Positions 45,876 through 55,842 are shown, numbered from the stretch's first letter. The stretch: 64,000 nt of DNA from Shewanella sp. KT0246 (GCF_019654955.1 NZ_BPEV01000018.1:46186-110185), one strand, 5' to 3'. Translations and numbers: made by a program. The notes: generated by a model not told the origin, from the sequence alone.

Positions 45876-46643
45876 TTAAAGTTTCAAATAAAAGTCGCGG
45901 CAAAGTTGTTTCATTGCCTCTGTGTACTGACCTTTACCGTCTGAGATAATCAAATTTGACGAGGTTAGTATGGGTAGTTGCTTGCTTAAGGCTGAACGAT
46001 GTTTAAGCGCTAAAAGGAGCCTACTAGTGGCTTTGGTTTCAACTGTGCAAATGGTGGTTTTGGCAGTAATAACCAGCTCAGTTTGCGAAAGCGCGGCCAA
46101 AAAGCCAAGTTCGCTTTGAATAGGAATGATCAGACTTGCCGTACCATTCGCCGAGAGTAACTGTTGAATATGCGTTAACAGTGTTTCAAAGTTTAATGTA
46201 TTGGTATGTCTTGCTGTTGCACGTTGATTAGCATCAGATTGTGGACCATTTTCAAAGTAGGGTGGATTACAAATAATGGCATCAAATAACGCAGAACCAG
46301 ACCGTGCAATCTCATCAGAAAATTGCTGAATACTCTGGTGCTGACCCCTCAACTGCGAATGCCATGGGCTTTGCTCAAAGTTGAAATGGCAGTCTTGGGC
46401 AGCACCGTCATCGAGTTCAACTGCAATGACATCAGTATTAAGGTTATTGATTCGCTGGACCGCCATTAATGATAGCAAACCACTTCCTGCACCAATATCG
46501 AGAATACGATAGCGGTTTCTCGGTTTATTTTCATCAGTCGTAATCGGTAGTTTTGCCCAAGCGCCTAATATGACGCCGTCAGTACTGACAGGCATTCCGC
46601 AATGGCTATCATCAATGTGGAACTGCTTAAAGGTAAATGGCAT
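45876..46643 (-). CDS. trmN: tRNA1(Val) adenine37-N6 methyltransferase (YfiC)
   Basis: A 255-residue class I SAM methyltransferase. The start FTFKQFHIDDSHCGMPVSTDGVILGAWA matches E. coli YfiC/TrmN6. The SAM motif is RYRILDIGAGSGLLSLMAVQR; the catalytic NPPY is in IICNPPYFENGP. C-terminal LLLALKHRS and YTEAMKQLCRDFYLK complete the family. It modifies A37 of tRNA-Val. It sits upstream of srmB, as its neighbour in E. coli. Confidence 0.92.
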   Translation of the reverse strand: MPFTFKQFHIDDSHCGMPVSTDGVILGAWAKLPITTDENKPRNRYRILDIGAGSGLLSLMAVQRINNLNTDVIAVELDDGAAQDCHFNFEQSPWHSQLRGQHQSIQQFSDEIARSGSALFDAIICNPPYFENGPQSDANQRATARHTNTLNFETLLTHIQQLLSANGTASLIIPIQSELGFLAALSQTELVITAKTTICTVETKATSRLLLALKHRSALSKQLPILTSSNLIISDGKGQYTEAMKQLCRDFYLKL

Positions 46644-47093
46644 GGTTTTATTCTGATATTAACTATGGTGCTTTAGAGGACACATGGTAACTGCTTTTAG
46701 TTTATTCCCCAAAATAATTAGCGTTGCGTAGATGTTGCTAAATGCGCGCTATGTGGTTGGCCTGTAGCAGGAATGTTTTGTGAGTTTTAACCTTGTTTTC
46801 AGATGAAGGTTAATTTTGCATTGTGCTGGTTTTGCGCTTGTTTATCTAAACGCTATTTGATATTAGTTCCTACCCGTTTAAAGGCGTTTCGCGCAATTAA
46901 ATGGCTGAAAATGAAATACGACTCACAAATGAGTATTGTAAAAGCGAGTAAATGGCTTTTTTATAACCATTTATGAGTAGTTTTTAATATGACTAAGTGT
47001 AATTTTAAGTTTACATTCTTACAGGCTGGTTTTGATTAGCGGTAGCTAATTATCAATGAATCACTTAAGTTTGTTAAAAAACAAAACAACAAG
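46644..47093 (+). other. Divergent intergenic region between trmN and brnQ
   Basis: About 450 bases. It contains an open stretch from ATG 46803 to TGA 46976 (57 codons) with no visible ribosome site, which I do not accept as a gene. No strong palindrome or T-box feature was seen. It presumably holds the promoters of trmN and brnQ. Confidence 0.45.
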
Positions 47094-48437
47094 ATGGGGC
47101 ATTTTGTGCAAAACAGTAATATGAGTATCGGCGATACATTAGGCTTAGGCTTTATGACTTTCGCATTTTTCTTAGGTGCGGGTAACCTAATTTTTCCTCC
47201 TTTTGCAGGTATGTTAGCTGGCGAGAATATGACTCTCGCAATGTTGGGCTTTCTTGTTACAGCCGTGGGTTTACCTCTTGCAGGCCTGATTGCAGTCGCT
47301 AAGGCAAATGGTAAGGTCATGGCGATGTTGCCCGCTTTTGCTGCAACAGCACTTGCTGTCTCTATTTATATCATTATTGGCCCTGCATTCGCGGCGCCTC
47401 GTACTGGTTTAGTTGCGTTTGAAATTGGCGCTCGTCCGTTTTTAGATAATGCAGAAGCGGTTATTCAAATAGGCGCGTTAGCGCTTAATCAAGCTCAACT
47501 ATTTTACACCATTGGCTTTTTTGCTTTAGCTATGGTGTTGTCTTTATACCCTGGTAAGTTGCTTGATAGCGTGGGTAAAGTATTAACCCCAATTTTGATT
47601 TTCTTATTAGTGGGTTTAGCGGTTTCAGTCATTGTTACTCCGAGCGCTGCAGTAGGTGCTGCAACAGGTGACTATATTACTAGCCCACTTTCTAAAGGTA
47701 TTTTAGAAGGTTACAACACTATGGATACACTGGCTTCAGTGATCTTTGGTATGTTGATTATTGATATTTTACGTAAGAAAGGCATCACTGAATCAAAAGC
47801 GCAAACTCGTTACCTTGTTCGCGCCGCGATTATAGCTGCGTCTGGTTTAGCATTTGTTTATATCTCATTATTCTATTTAGGTGCGACTGCAGGTGAGATT
47901 GCAGCTGGCGCTGAAAATGGTGGTCAAATTCTAACAAATTATGTAACCCACGAGTTCGGTACTATGGGTACTGTGTTATTGGCCGCTGTCGTGAGCATCG
48001 CATGTTTGACAACTGCTGTTGGTTTAATCACTGCTTGTTCTGAATACTTCAATGAATTGCTGCCAAAGGTTTCTTATAAAGCATTCGTTATCTTTTTCAG
48101 CTTAGTATGTGCAACTGTTGCTAACGTTGGCTTAACTCAGTTAATTAATATCAGTATTCCAGTATTGATGACTATCTACCCTGTTGCGATTGCATTAGTG
48201 GCAATTACTTTCTTAACTGAACGCTTTGCACGCCCTGAGTTTTCGCACCGTTTAGTGCTATCGGTTGCCTTGTTCTTCGGTGTGTTTGATGGCTTAAAAG
48301 CTGCTGGTTTCGAAATTAACTTCTTAAGCTTTATGCCTCTTCACAGTGAAGGTATGGCTTGGTTATTACCTGTCGGTATCGCGATTGTGGCATGCTTATT
48401 TGTGCCAGCTAAAAACCAAACTGTTGCAGCAAGCTAA
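47094..48437 (+). CDS. brnQ: Branched-chain amino acid carrier BrnQ (LIVCS family)
   Basis: A 447-residue (or slightly shorter) sodium/proton-coupled carrier for leucine, isoleucine and valine. The N-terminal LGLGFMTFAFFLGAGNLIFPPFAGMLAGENM is the LIVCS signature, with about 12 membrane segments after it. GPAFAAPRTGLVAFEIGARP and ACLTTAVGLITACSEYFNEL are also typical. The start is uncertain: ATG 47094 or ATG 47121. The stop is followed by a strong terminator. Confidence 0.93.
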   Translation: MGHFVQNSNMSIGDTLGLGFMTFAFFLGAGNLIFPPFAGMLAGENMTLAMLGFLVTAVGLPLAGLIAVAKANGKVMAMLPAFAATALAVSIYIIIGPAFAAPRTGLVAFEIGARPFLDNAEAVIQIGALALNQAQLFYTIGFFALAMVLSLYPGKLLDSVGKVLTPILIFLLVGLAVSVIVTPSAAVGAATGDYITSPLSKGILEGYNTMDTLASVIFGMLIIDILRKKGITESKAQTRYLVRAAIIAASGLAFVYISLFYLGATAGEIAAGAENGGQILTNYVTHEFGTMGTVLLAAVVSIACLTTAVGLITACSEYFNELLPKVSYKAFVIFFSLVCATVANVGLTQLINISIPVLMTIYPVAIALVAITFLTERFARPEFSHRLVLSVALFFGVFDGLKAAGFEINFLSFMPLHSEGMAWLLPVGIAIVACLFVPAKNQTVAAS

Positions 48438-48492
48438 TCAATTATTTACTTATGACAAACTTTGTCAAAGTAAACTAATTTTGGTTACACTA

Positions 48493-48528
48493 ACGGCGTT
48501 ACTTCATGTGAAGTAACGCCGTTTTTTT
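48493..48528 (+). terminator. Rho-independent terminator of brnQ
   Basis: A 13-bp stem, ACGGCGTTACTTC / GAAGTAACGCCGT, loop ATGT, then T6. It ends 11 bases before xerD. Confidence 0.9.
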
Positions 48529-48538
48529 AGGATTAAAA

Positions 48539-49441
48539 GTGACTGATAAGTATCAAGCTGACCCCATCATAGATGCTTTTTTAGATGACCTTTGGTCAAC
48601 AAAAGGCTTAAGTGATAATACCCTTGCATCCTACCGTACCGATTTACGTCATTTTGAACGTTTTGTGCTGAGCCAAGGTATGTGCTTGATTGAAGTTGAT
48701 CAGCTAACTATTCGAGATTATTTAGCCTATCGAGTTGAACATAATTTTGCTAAAACTAGCACTGCTAGACTGCTTAGTAGCCTGCGTCGTTTTTATGGCT
48801 ATTTGATTGTTAAGCAGACTATTGAAATTGACCCTACCAGTTTAATTGAGTCACCTAAACTTGCACGCCAACTGCCTGATGCGTTAAGCGAGAGCCAAAT
48901 CGATGCTTTGTTAGATGAGCCAAATGTTGAAGATGCCATCGAGTGTCGCGACAAAGCGATGCTGGAGTTACTCTACGCAACAGGGCTGCGTGTTACTGAA
49001 TTAGTGAGCCTGACGCTTGAGCAAATCAGTCTGCGTCAAGGTCTAGTGAGAATCGTAGGCAAGGGCGGCAAAGAGCGCTTAGTGCCTTTGGGTGAACTCG
49101 CAGTGACTGAGATTGAGCAATATTTATTAGCGGCACGGGCTGAATTACTGAATAACAAGCAAAGTGATGTGTTGTTTCCGTCTAAACGCGGTCAAATGAT
49201 GACACGGCAAACCTTTTGGCATCGAATAAAGTTGTATGCAATTCGGGCAGGCATTAATTGCCATTTATCGCCGCACACATTACGCCATGCCTTTGCTACT
49301 CATTTACTGAATCACGGTGCAGACTTGCGCGTGGTGCAGCTTTTATTAGGACACAGCGACTTATCAACAACCCAGATTTATACTCATGTTGCCAAAGCTA
49401 GATTGCAGCAATTGCATAGTGAGCACCACCCAAGAGGCTAG
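48539..49441 (+). CDS. xerD: Site-specific tyrosine recombinase XerD
   Basis: A 300-residue recombinase that with XerC resolves chromosome dimers at dif. The N-terminal SAM-like core-binding domain covers residues ~5-95. The catalytic domain has Arg151 (ATGLRVTELVSL), Lys175 (VGKGGKER), His246 and Arg249 (SPHTLRHAFATHLL), His272 (LGHSDLST) and Tyr281 (QIYTHV). It starts at GTG with AGGA upstream. It is followed by dsbC and recJ, the classic order in gammaproteobacteria. Confidence 0.95.
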   Translation: MTDKYQADPIIDAFLDDLWSTKGLSDNTLASYRTDLRHFERFVLSQGMCLIEVDQLTIRDYLAYRVEHNFAKTSTARLLSSLRRFYGYLIVKQTIEIDPTSLIESPKLARQLPDALSESQIDALLDEPNVEDAIECRDKAMLELLYATGLRVTELVSLTLEQISLRQGLVRIVGKGGKERLVPLGELAVTEIEQYLLAARAELLNNKQSDVLFPSKRGQMMTRQTFWHRIKLYAIRAGINCHLSPHTLRHAFATHLLNHGADLRVVQLLLGHSDLSTTQIYTHVAKARLQQLHSEHHPRG

Positions 49442-49606
49442 TGATATGCAGCACTCTATAATGAATTGTTACTTAAAATTTGGTGGTAGTAGTCACCAAT
49501 AAAAGAGTTAAGGTTGATTTAGTAAAATATTCTCTGTAACTTTTGCCGACAATATCAGGTCTATGTATTAGCTGAGACATTCAGTTTTACCCAATAGGAT
49601 TAATTA

Positions 49607-50335
49607 ATGAAGTTAACCAAAGCATTCTCTTTTGCGATTACGCTAGCTGTTGCGCCTCTGCTACAGGCAGCTTCAGCAACAGATATCCCCAATGAAACTG
49701 AATTGAAAAAACAAGTATCAGATGTACTTGGTGTCAATGTTTTGAAAATCCAGTCATCACCTATTGATGGTCTGTATCAAGCATTTACTGATCGTGGTGT
49801 ATTATATGTTTCACCCGATGGAACTAAGCTAATTCACGGTAACATGTACGATCTTAAAAATGGCATGCAAAACTTGACCGAAGCGGCTCTTGCCGGCCCT
49901 CGTGTTGATATGCTTAAACCATTTGAAGACGATATGTTGGTCTACAAAGCTAAGAACGAAAAGCACGTTGTGACTATCTTTACTGATGTAGATTGTGGTT
50001 ATTGCCGAAAGCTACACAGAGAAATGGACGGTTATAATGACCTAGGTATTACCGTACGTTACTTAGCTTACCCTCGTGCGGGTATTCCATCTGCAAACGC
50101 GCAGGAAATGGAAGCGGTTTGGTGTGCTAAAGATCCTTTGAAGGCAATGACAGATGCCAAAACTGGCGGTAACGTTAAAGCGGCTAGTTGTGATGCTAAC
50201 ATCGAAGGTCAATATCGTTTAGGCCAAGCATTTGGTATTAATGGCACGCCAGCTATCGTGTTAGAAAATGGTATTTTAGTACCAGGTTACCAGCCACCAG
50301 AAGCGTTATTAAACACCATTAAAACTAACATTTAA
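49607..50335 (+). CDS. dsbC: Periplasmic disulfide isomerase DsbC
   Basis: A 242-residue precursor with a signal peptide (MKLTKAFSFAITLAVAPLLQAASA). The N-terminal dimerisation domain leads to a thioredoxin domain with active site Cys130-Gly-Tyr-Cys133 (DVDCGYCRKLHRE). FGINGTPAIVLENG holds the cis-proline. A second Cys pair (WCAKD and ASCDA) fits the structural disulfide of DsbC. It lies between xerD and recJ and shuffles wrong disulfides in the periplasm, supported by DsbD. Confidence 0.94.
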   Translation: MKLTKAFSFAITLAVAPLLQAASATDIPNETELKKQVSDVLGVNVLKIQSSPIDGLYQAFTDRGVLYVSPDGTKLIHGNMYDLKNGMQNLTEAALAGPRVDMLKPFEDDMLVYKAKNEKHVVTIFTDVDCGYCRKLHREMDGYNDLGITVRYLAYPRAGIPSANAQEMEAVWCAKDPLKAMTDAKTGGNVKAASCDANIEGQYRLGQAFGINGTPAIVLENGILVPGYQPPEALLNTIKTNI

Positions 50336-50398
50336 CTTGTAGGGTTTGATGATGGTTGTCGATGGCTCGTTCATATAATTATATCGCGCTATTTTAAT

Positions 50399-50428
50399 AA
50401 AAGGTGAGCACTTAGCTCGCCTTTTTTG
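50399..50428 (+). terminator. Terminator after dsbC
   Basis: AAGGTGAGC / GCTCGCCTT with one G-U pair, loop ACTTA, then T6. Thus recJ likely has its own promoter or relies on readthrough. Confidence 0.75.
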
Positions 50429-50475
50429 TTATCTTGCTTTTGATCTTTTTTCATTTCTATCGATAAGGTTTATTT

Positions 50476-52200
50476 GTGGCTCACAAAATTGTTCGCCGTG
50501 CTGATGTAGATGACAGCCATTTACCCGCGACTATCCATCCTTTGTTAAAACAACTTTATGCACGTCGAAATGTCGATTTAACTGGGTGTGAGTTAAGTCT
50601 ATCTAAGCTACTTAGACCTGATACTATGTTGGGCTTGCCTGAAGCCGCCGCGATCATTGCCGATGCGATTGCTGCCCAAAAATCGATATTGATTGTTGGC
50701 GATTTTGACGCCGATGGTGCCACATCCACTAGTGTGTGTTTACTTGCTCTTCGGATGATGGGGGCGACTAAAGTTGATTACCTTATTCCGAATCGATTTG
50801 ATTATGGTTATGGCTTAAGTCCTGAAATTGTCGCCGTTGCACAATCAAAAGGCGCAGAGTTATTGATTACCGTTGATAACGGTATTTCATCAATTGATGG
50901 TGTTACTGCAGCTAAGCAATTAGGCATGCAAGTAGTGGTGACAGATCACCATCTACCAGGTAAAAGCCTGCCAGATGCAGACGCTATCGTTAACCCGAAT
51001 CAAGATGGTTGTCAGTTTGCCAGTAAGTCGATTGCGGGAGTCGGAGTGGCTTTTTATTTGATGTCAGCTTTAAGAGCAGAGCTTAAAAGCCGAGACTGGT
51101 TTCAAAATAATCATATTGCAGAACCTAATCTAGGAAGCCTTTTAGATATTGTGGCGCTAGGTACGGTTGCAGATGTGGTGTCTCTTGATAGTAATAACCG
51201 CATTTTAGTTCAGGCTGGACTTCAGCGAGTCAAAAGTGGTCGCTGTCGTGTAGGCATTACCGCACTGTTAGAAGTTGCCAAACGAAGCCCACATCGCATT
51301 GTGGCATCTGACTTTGGTTTTGCAGTAGGGCCAAGACTTAATGCAGCAGGTCGACTTGATGAAATGGCATTGGGTGTTGAAACCCTCTTATGTGAAGATA
51401 TGATGCTAGCGCGCAGAATGGCTGATGAACTCGATGGCCTCAACGGTGAGCGCCGCGAACTTGAAGCAGGTATGCAGCAAGAAGCACTTAAAAGCCTGCA
51501 AAAACTCACCCTAGATGAATCTAAATTGCCTTGGGGTTTAGCCATTTTCCAAGATGATTGGCATCAAGGGGTGATTGGAATTTTAGCCTCAAGGATCAAA
51601 GATAAATATCATCGACCGGTTATTGCTTTTGCTGATGCAGGCGATGGAGAAATTAAAGGTTCTGCTAGGTCAATCAAAGGTCTGCATATGCGTGACTTAC
51701 TTGAGCTGATTAATAGCCGTCATCCGGGCATGATTATCAAGTTTGGCGGTCATGCAATGGCTGCAGGTTTATCGCTTAAAGCAGATGCCTTTATTGAGTT
51801 TGAAGCAGCCTATGATAAAGCGGTACGTGAAATACTAAAGCCTGAACAACTAACGGGTGAAGTTTTATCAGATGGTGAGTTACCTGCTCAGTTAATGAAT
51901 CTTGAAACTGCATTTTTATTACGGGAGTCTGGTCCGTGGGGGCAGTCGTTTGAAGAGCCACTTTTTGATGGCCACTTTAGCGTGATCCAACAACGAATAG
52001 TGGGTGAGAAACACCTTAAGTTAGTACTTGAAACCGACTGTGGTTCAGTGATGATGGATGCGATAGCGTTTAATGTCGATTTAGCCACTTGGCCGGACGC
52101 GACAATTAAGCATGCAAGAGTGGCTTATAAGCTTGATGTGAACGAGTTTAGAGGCAATCAAACGGTGCAAATGCTAGTGGATTATATTGAGCCGGCCTAG
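50476..52200 (+). CDS. recJ: Single-strand DNA exonuclease RecJ
   Basis: A 574-residue 5'-3' exonuclease of the DHH family acting in recombination and repair. Motif I is VGDFDADGATSTSV, motif II LLITVDNGI, motif III VVTDHHLPG, and IV is LGTVADVV. The DHHA1 region follows, with RLNAAGRLDEM, GSARSIKGLHM and FGGHAMAAGLSL. The start is GTG with AAGG before it. Length matches the family. Confidence 0.95.
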   Translation: MAHKIVRRADVDDSHLPATIHPLLKQLYARRNVDLTGCELSLSKLLRPDTMLGLPEAAAIIADAIAAQKSILIVGDFDADGATSTSVCLLALRMMGATKVDYLIPNRFDYGYGLSPEIVAVAQSKGAELLITVDNGISSIDGVTAAKQLGMQVVVTDHHLPGKSLPDADAIVNPNQDGCQFASKSIAGVGVAFYLMSALRAELKSRDWFQNNHIAEPNLGSLLDIVALGTVADVVSLDSNNRILVQAGLQRVKSGRCRVGITALLEVAKRSPHRIVASDFGFAVGPRLNAAGRLDEMALGVETLLCEDMMLARRMADELDGLNGERRELEAGMQQEALKSLQKLTLDESKLPWGLAIFQDDWHQGVIGILASRIKDKYHRPVIAFADAGDGEIKGSARSIKGLHMRDLLELINSRHPGMIIKFGGHAMAAGLSLKADAFIEFEAAYDKAVREILKPEQLTGEVLSDGELPAQLMNLETAFLLRESGPWGQSFEEPLFDGHFSVIQQRIVGEKHLKLVLETDCGSVMMDAIAFNVDLATWPDATIKHARVAYKLDVNEFRGNQTVQMLVDYIEPA

Positions 52201-52363
52201 CTTTTTGGGGATAACAGCAATTGTTGAAAAGTGACTGTTTATACAAAGCAACATAGATAATAGTATTTTGGTCATCGTTATTTTGTTTAAGCCAGTATAG
52301 TTGAGTAACTGCACTGGTATTCATTCGAGTCTGTTTGACACTTATTACAAAATAGACAGATAC

Positions 52364-52392
52364 AAAAAAGCCTCGCATTGCGAGGCTTTTTT
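52364..52392. terminator. Shared terminator of recJ and tRNA-Phe
   Basis: AAAAAAGCCTCGC / GCGAGGCTTTTTT with loop ATT; A and T runs on the two sides make it work in both directions. It is 164 bases past recJ and 35 bases past the tRNA end. Confidence 0.85.
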
Positions 52393-52426
52393 GTTATTTG
52401 GTCGCAGTAGCCACCAAATCTAAATA

Positions 52427-52502
52427 TGGTGCCCGAACCCGGAATCGAACCAGGGACACGAGGATTTTCAATCCTCTGCTCTACCGACTGAGCTATTCGG
52501 GC
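52427..52502 (-). tRNA. pheT: tRNA-Phe (anticodon GAA)
   Basis: 76 bases on the minus strand including an encoded CCA. The acceptor stem begins GCCCGAA and closes with TTCGGGC, followed by ACCA. The D-arm carries AGCTCAGTCGGTAGAGC, the anticodon arm is GAGGA-TTGAAAA-TCCTC with GAA, and the T-arm contains GGTTCGATTCC. It is nearly identical to the E. coli tRNA-Phe. A terminator lies just downstream. The symbol is nominal. Confidence 0.97.
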
Positions 52503-52775
52503 GACGGACGCAATTAAACGTTTTTTGCGGTCTATAGTCAACTTTTTTTTAGTGATAAGGTTATTTTTAGGTTTGTTTGACTAAGAATTCCGCAAAAGGC
52601 TCAAATGTTCAGCTAAAACTAATGGATTAAACTAACAGCTTGAAAGGTCATCAGCAAAGCTTGTGCAGACGTTTTTCAACTATTTCAGCTATGTTTGAAT
52701 AGAAATCCACCGCAACAAGGTCTTATTGATTGAATACAATGGATATCATCTCATTCTCACATTAGGAACAGGCTA
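52503..52775 (+). other. Intergenic region before the exporter-ketosynthase operon
   Basis: 273 bases without a gene. It holds the tRNA-Phe promoter at the left and that of the three-gene operon at the right. No clear operator was seen. Confidence 0.4.
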
Positions 52776-55106
52776 TTGAGCTGGCAATTGACCCTGATTA
52801 ACCGATCGAAAAAACATCCTTTTAGGGTATGTTTAGTAGTGTCGATGTTAATTACTTTCAGTGTCCTTGGCGTACTTAGAATTAACCTTGATGTGAACTT
52901 CAATGATTACTTTGCCCATGACGATGCTGGATTTCTGGGGCTTGAGCGAATTACCCATAAATTTGAACAGCGAAATAATTTACTCTTGCTATTGGAAAAC
53001 CAACAAGATTGGCGTCAACCCAAGCAGCAATTGTTGTTAACCCACTTTATCGAACAGTTAGCGCAAGATAGTACTATTGCGCAAGTGGGTGGTTATGCCT
53101 CGTTTATTGATGTTTCTAATATAGATGATTCAATACTCCATCTTGTGGAAGGGGATGATGCAAATAAACGTGCCAAATTATTAAGCTATAAACAAAATCC
53201 ACGATTGCCGCTGGTGATATCTGAAGATGGTCAAGCCATACTGCTTAACATTAGCTTCAGTGATGTAGGTAAACAAAATTTCGCCAATGAGACCTTATGG
53301 CGTGATCACAATGTAGATAGCTTACTGAATAGCGCTAACGGATATTGGGACTCAAATAAAAACACATTAGTAAATGTTTACCTAAGTGGTGAGCAAGCAC
53401 TTAATTGGCAATATGCAAAAGTGCTACGTCATGATTTAGCTTGGTTTGCACCGTGTTTATTATTGATAATCACTTTAATGGCATTTTTATTTATCCGAGC
53501 GCAATTATGGTTGCTGGCTATTGGATTAAATTGTGTGGTTACGTTAATGCTAACCTTGGGAATTGCAGGTTGGTTTAAACTAACCATCGCCGCGATTAGT
53601 GCATTTATTCCCGTCATTATTATCACCTTGTCGTTAGCTTATTCCGCTCATTTATATTTGGCATGGCAACTGGCGCTTAAACAGCAAAATGACGACCCAC
53701 TTCAGTTTAGTTTTCAGCATAATAAGCTGCCATTATTTTATGCCACACTAACAACCATGTTAGGTTTTGGTTTATTGAGTTTTAGCCCGTCACCACCAAT
53801 TCAAACTTTCGGTATCTTGGTGGCTATAGCCGTTTTATGTCATTACGTGCTTTGTCATAGTTTAATGGTCGTTATTGTCAGCTCGCTTGGTAAAAGATCT
53901 ACAAAAAAACAACCCGAGCTTCTTAGTCGAAAAGACCAGAGTCGAATAGCTCACTTCCCCATTGAGACTATGGCAAAAAGAGGAATTAAATACCCTACAG
54001 CCATACTCGTTAGCGTGGCATTAATCTCAACTTTGGCGATATTCAGCGCATCCAAACTTGAACTCAATGATGATCCATTTAGTTACTTCCCAATTGAAAA
54101 TCCTTTTAGTCAATCTAAGCAGAAGATGCAGCAATACTTTGATGGAGTAAATTTAATTAATTATGAAATCAGCGTAAATGCTGCTATCTCAGATGACGAT
54201 AGCTCTGATAATGCGAGCGGGGATGATGTTTCAAATGGTGCCACTCAAACTTCGCATTCTATTTATGACAAACAATACTTAAGTTTTCTCTATCAATTCG
54301 CACGTTTTTTAAAACAACAACCTGAAGTGAACAGGGTGACACATATTGGCGATTGGGTGAAAAGTGCTGGATTAACACAAAGCCAGTTTAAGCGAGTTGT
54401 CAGTGAAAATTCAGTAAATACCCTCGGACTTGGCGCTGAAATATCTGCAGATTATCAATCAAGTTTACTATCTATTTACCTTGCCCCTTTAACGGCTAAA
54501 CAAATGATAGCGTTTGAGCATCAGGTAGATGATTGGCTAGGGGAAAACAAACCTGATTTTACCGTTAGCCCCGCATTAGGAAACAGTTTGTTATTTGCAC
54601 ATTTATCAGTAGAGAATGCTAATAATATGCTGTGGTCTTTCGCTATTGCATTACTGATGCTCAGTATCATTTTAGGTGTTATTAAACGCAGTTTGATATT
54701 TGCGTTGATTGGCTTAATGGTGAATTTCTTGCCACTACTATGGGTATTTGGCGCATGGCAGTTAATGGGAGGCTATATCAGTATTGGTAGTGCTGTCGTG
54801 TTAGGGATCATGTTAGGCATTATTGTAGACGATACTTTGCATCTTCTATTAAAGCTACCAGAGCCTAGCAAGGCTTTGGCGTTTGACCTTTTCTGGCCTA
54901 AATATTCAGCCATCATTCCTGTGATTAGTTTTACCAGCTTAACCTTAGTATTGGGCTTCGGTATTGGTTTAGCATCCGACTTTGCCCCTATAGCGCAGCT
55001 TAGTCTGTTGTCTTGTATGGTGATTGCATTAGCGTGGTTGTTTGATGTTTTGGTCTTACCGGTTATTTATCATCAATGGAGGCGCTATCAATATGGGCAG
55101 CAGTAA
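52776..55106 (+). CDS. RND/MMPL-superfamily exporter
   Basis: A 776-residue membrane protein in two repeats. Each has one helix, a large periplasmic loop and a bundle of about five helices, as in MMPL/RND exporters of lipids and hydrophobic products. TM1 is near 18-36; bundle helices include AAISAFIPVIIITLSLAYSAHLY (about 265-290) and VVLGIMLGIIVDDTLHLLLKL (about 665-690) with a charged Asp pair. A Ser/Asp-rich insertion (about 465-490) lies in the second loop. The start is TTG with AGGAACAGG upstream. Its end overlaps the diiron gene by 14 bases. It is probably the export step of this small operon. Confidence 0.85.
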   Translation: MSWQLTLINRSKKHPFRVCLVVSMLITFSVLGVLRINLDVNFNDYFAHDDAGFLGLERITHKFEQRNNLLLLLENQQDWRQPKQQLLLTHFIEQLAQDSTIAQVGGYASFIDVSNIDDSILHLVEGDDANKRAKLLSYKQNPRLPLVISEDGQAILLNISFSDVGKQNFANETLWRDHNVDSLLNSANGYWDSNKNTLVNVYLSGEQALNWQYAKVLRHDLAWFAPCLLLIITLMAFLFIRAQLWLLAIGLNCVVTLMLTLGIAGWFKLTIAAISAFIPVIIITLSLAYSAHLYLAWQLALKQQNDDPLQFSFQHNKLPLFYATLTTMLGFGLLSFSPSPPIQTFGILVAIAVLCHYVLCHSLMVVIVSSLGKRSTKKQPELLSRKDQSRIAHFPIETMAKRGIKYPTAILVSVALISTLAIFSASKLELNDDPFSYFPIENPFSQSKQKMQQYFDGVNLINYEISVNAAISDDDSSDNASGDDVSNGATQTSHSIYDKQYLSFLYQFARFLKQQPEVNRVTHIGDWVKSAGLTQSQFKRVVSENSVNTLGLGAEISADYQSSLLSIYLAPLTAKQMIAFEHQVDDWLGENKPDFTVSPALGNSLLFAHLSVENANNMLWSFAIALLMLSIILGVIKRSLIFALIGLMVNFLPLLWVFGAWQLMGGYISIGSAVVLGIMLGIIVDDTLHLLLKLPEPSKALAFDLFWPKYSAIIPVISFTSLTLVLGFGIGLASDFAPIAQLSLLSCMVIALAWLFDVLVLPVIYHQWRRYQYGQQ

Positions 55107-55842
55107 GATCGTTAAACGTTGTTTTGGTAAGCAAGCCTCACCTCAAGTCTTGTATGGGAAAAATGCGCTTCGGCTTCAAAGCTGGATAAACCACTTTGGT
55201 CATTCATCCTTGTCATTTAATGATCGCCAAACCGAGGCTATGGCGCATTTATTGCCACTCCTTTTGTGTGGAGAGCAATCGGCGCAACTGGTGTTCAACC
55301 AAGAAATTATCAGATTACGAGATAACTCAATCAAGCATCACTCTATTATATCTGCGCATTCTGAAAGGCTGATTTCATCCTTGATGGAAGTTGAGTCTGA
55401 CGAGTGTCGACATGATACTGCTTTGCAAAGCGTGGTGGATAATTTACCTGAAGTTGATTCGGTTGCGAAAGTGCAACGGCTTGCTAAACGTTTTTATACA
55501 AGCCTTGGCAGAGTAGATAATTACAGTCATCATTTTGTCCGTATTGCAGTGTTAGATACCTGCGTCACTCAAATTATGCAGGCTTTTGAACATAGCCATT
55601 TAGGAGCAAACCATCCTTTTAGTCAGCTCTGTGGCTTAATTAAAAAAGATGAAGCCAAACATGTTTACATCAGTCGTCACCATGCAATGGAGTTAGGCGC
55701 GGATAATGCTGAATTTAACCAACAACAAGAGTCAATTACCCAAAACCTGTTTCAATTATTGCGAAGCCAAGACAGGGCATTTGAACATATGGGAATTTGC
55801 TTGGATGCCTTACAAGATAAATTGGAGGAAAAATGGCAGTAA
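55093..55842 (+). CDS. Ferritin-like diiron protein with two DExxH motifs
   Basis: A 249-residue soluble helical protein. It carries two copies of the diiron four-helix pattern [E/D]-X30/31-D-E-x-x-H. The first uses Glu71, Glu104 and His107 (DECRH); the second uses Asp155 (or Glu166), Glu187 and His190 (DEAKH). Extra His residues (His146, His147, His196, His197) lie nearby. This is the arrangement of AurF-like N-oxygenases and related diiron oxidases. It starts at ATG 55093 with GGAGG upstream, overlapping the exporter gene. Its end overlaps the ketosynthase gene by 10 bases. It probably oxidises or desaturates a product of that operon. Confidence 0.8.
   Translation: MGSSKIVKRCFGKQASPQVLYGKNALRLQSWINHFGHSSLSFNDRQTEAMAHLLPLLLCGEQSAQLVFNQEIIRLRDNSIKHHSIISAHSERLISSLMEVESDECRHDTALQSVVDNLPEVDSVAKVQRLAKRFYTSLGRVDNYSHHFVRIAVLDTCVTQIMQAFEHSHLGANHPFSQLCGLIKKDEAKHVYISRHHAMELGADNAEFNQQQESITQNLFQLLRSQDRAFEHMGICLDALQDKLEEKWQ

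Noticed and set aside
46803..46976. 57-codon open frame on the plus strand upstream of brnQ
   Set aside because: No ribosome site and an unusual composition; the region is more simply a promoter region.
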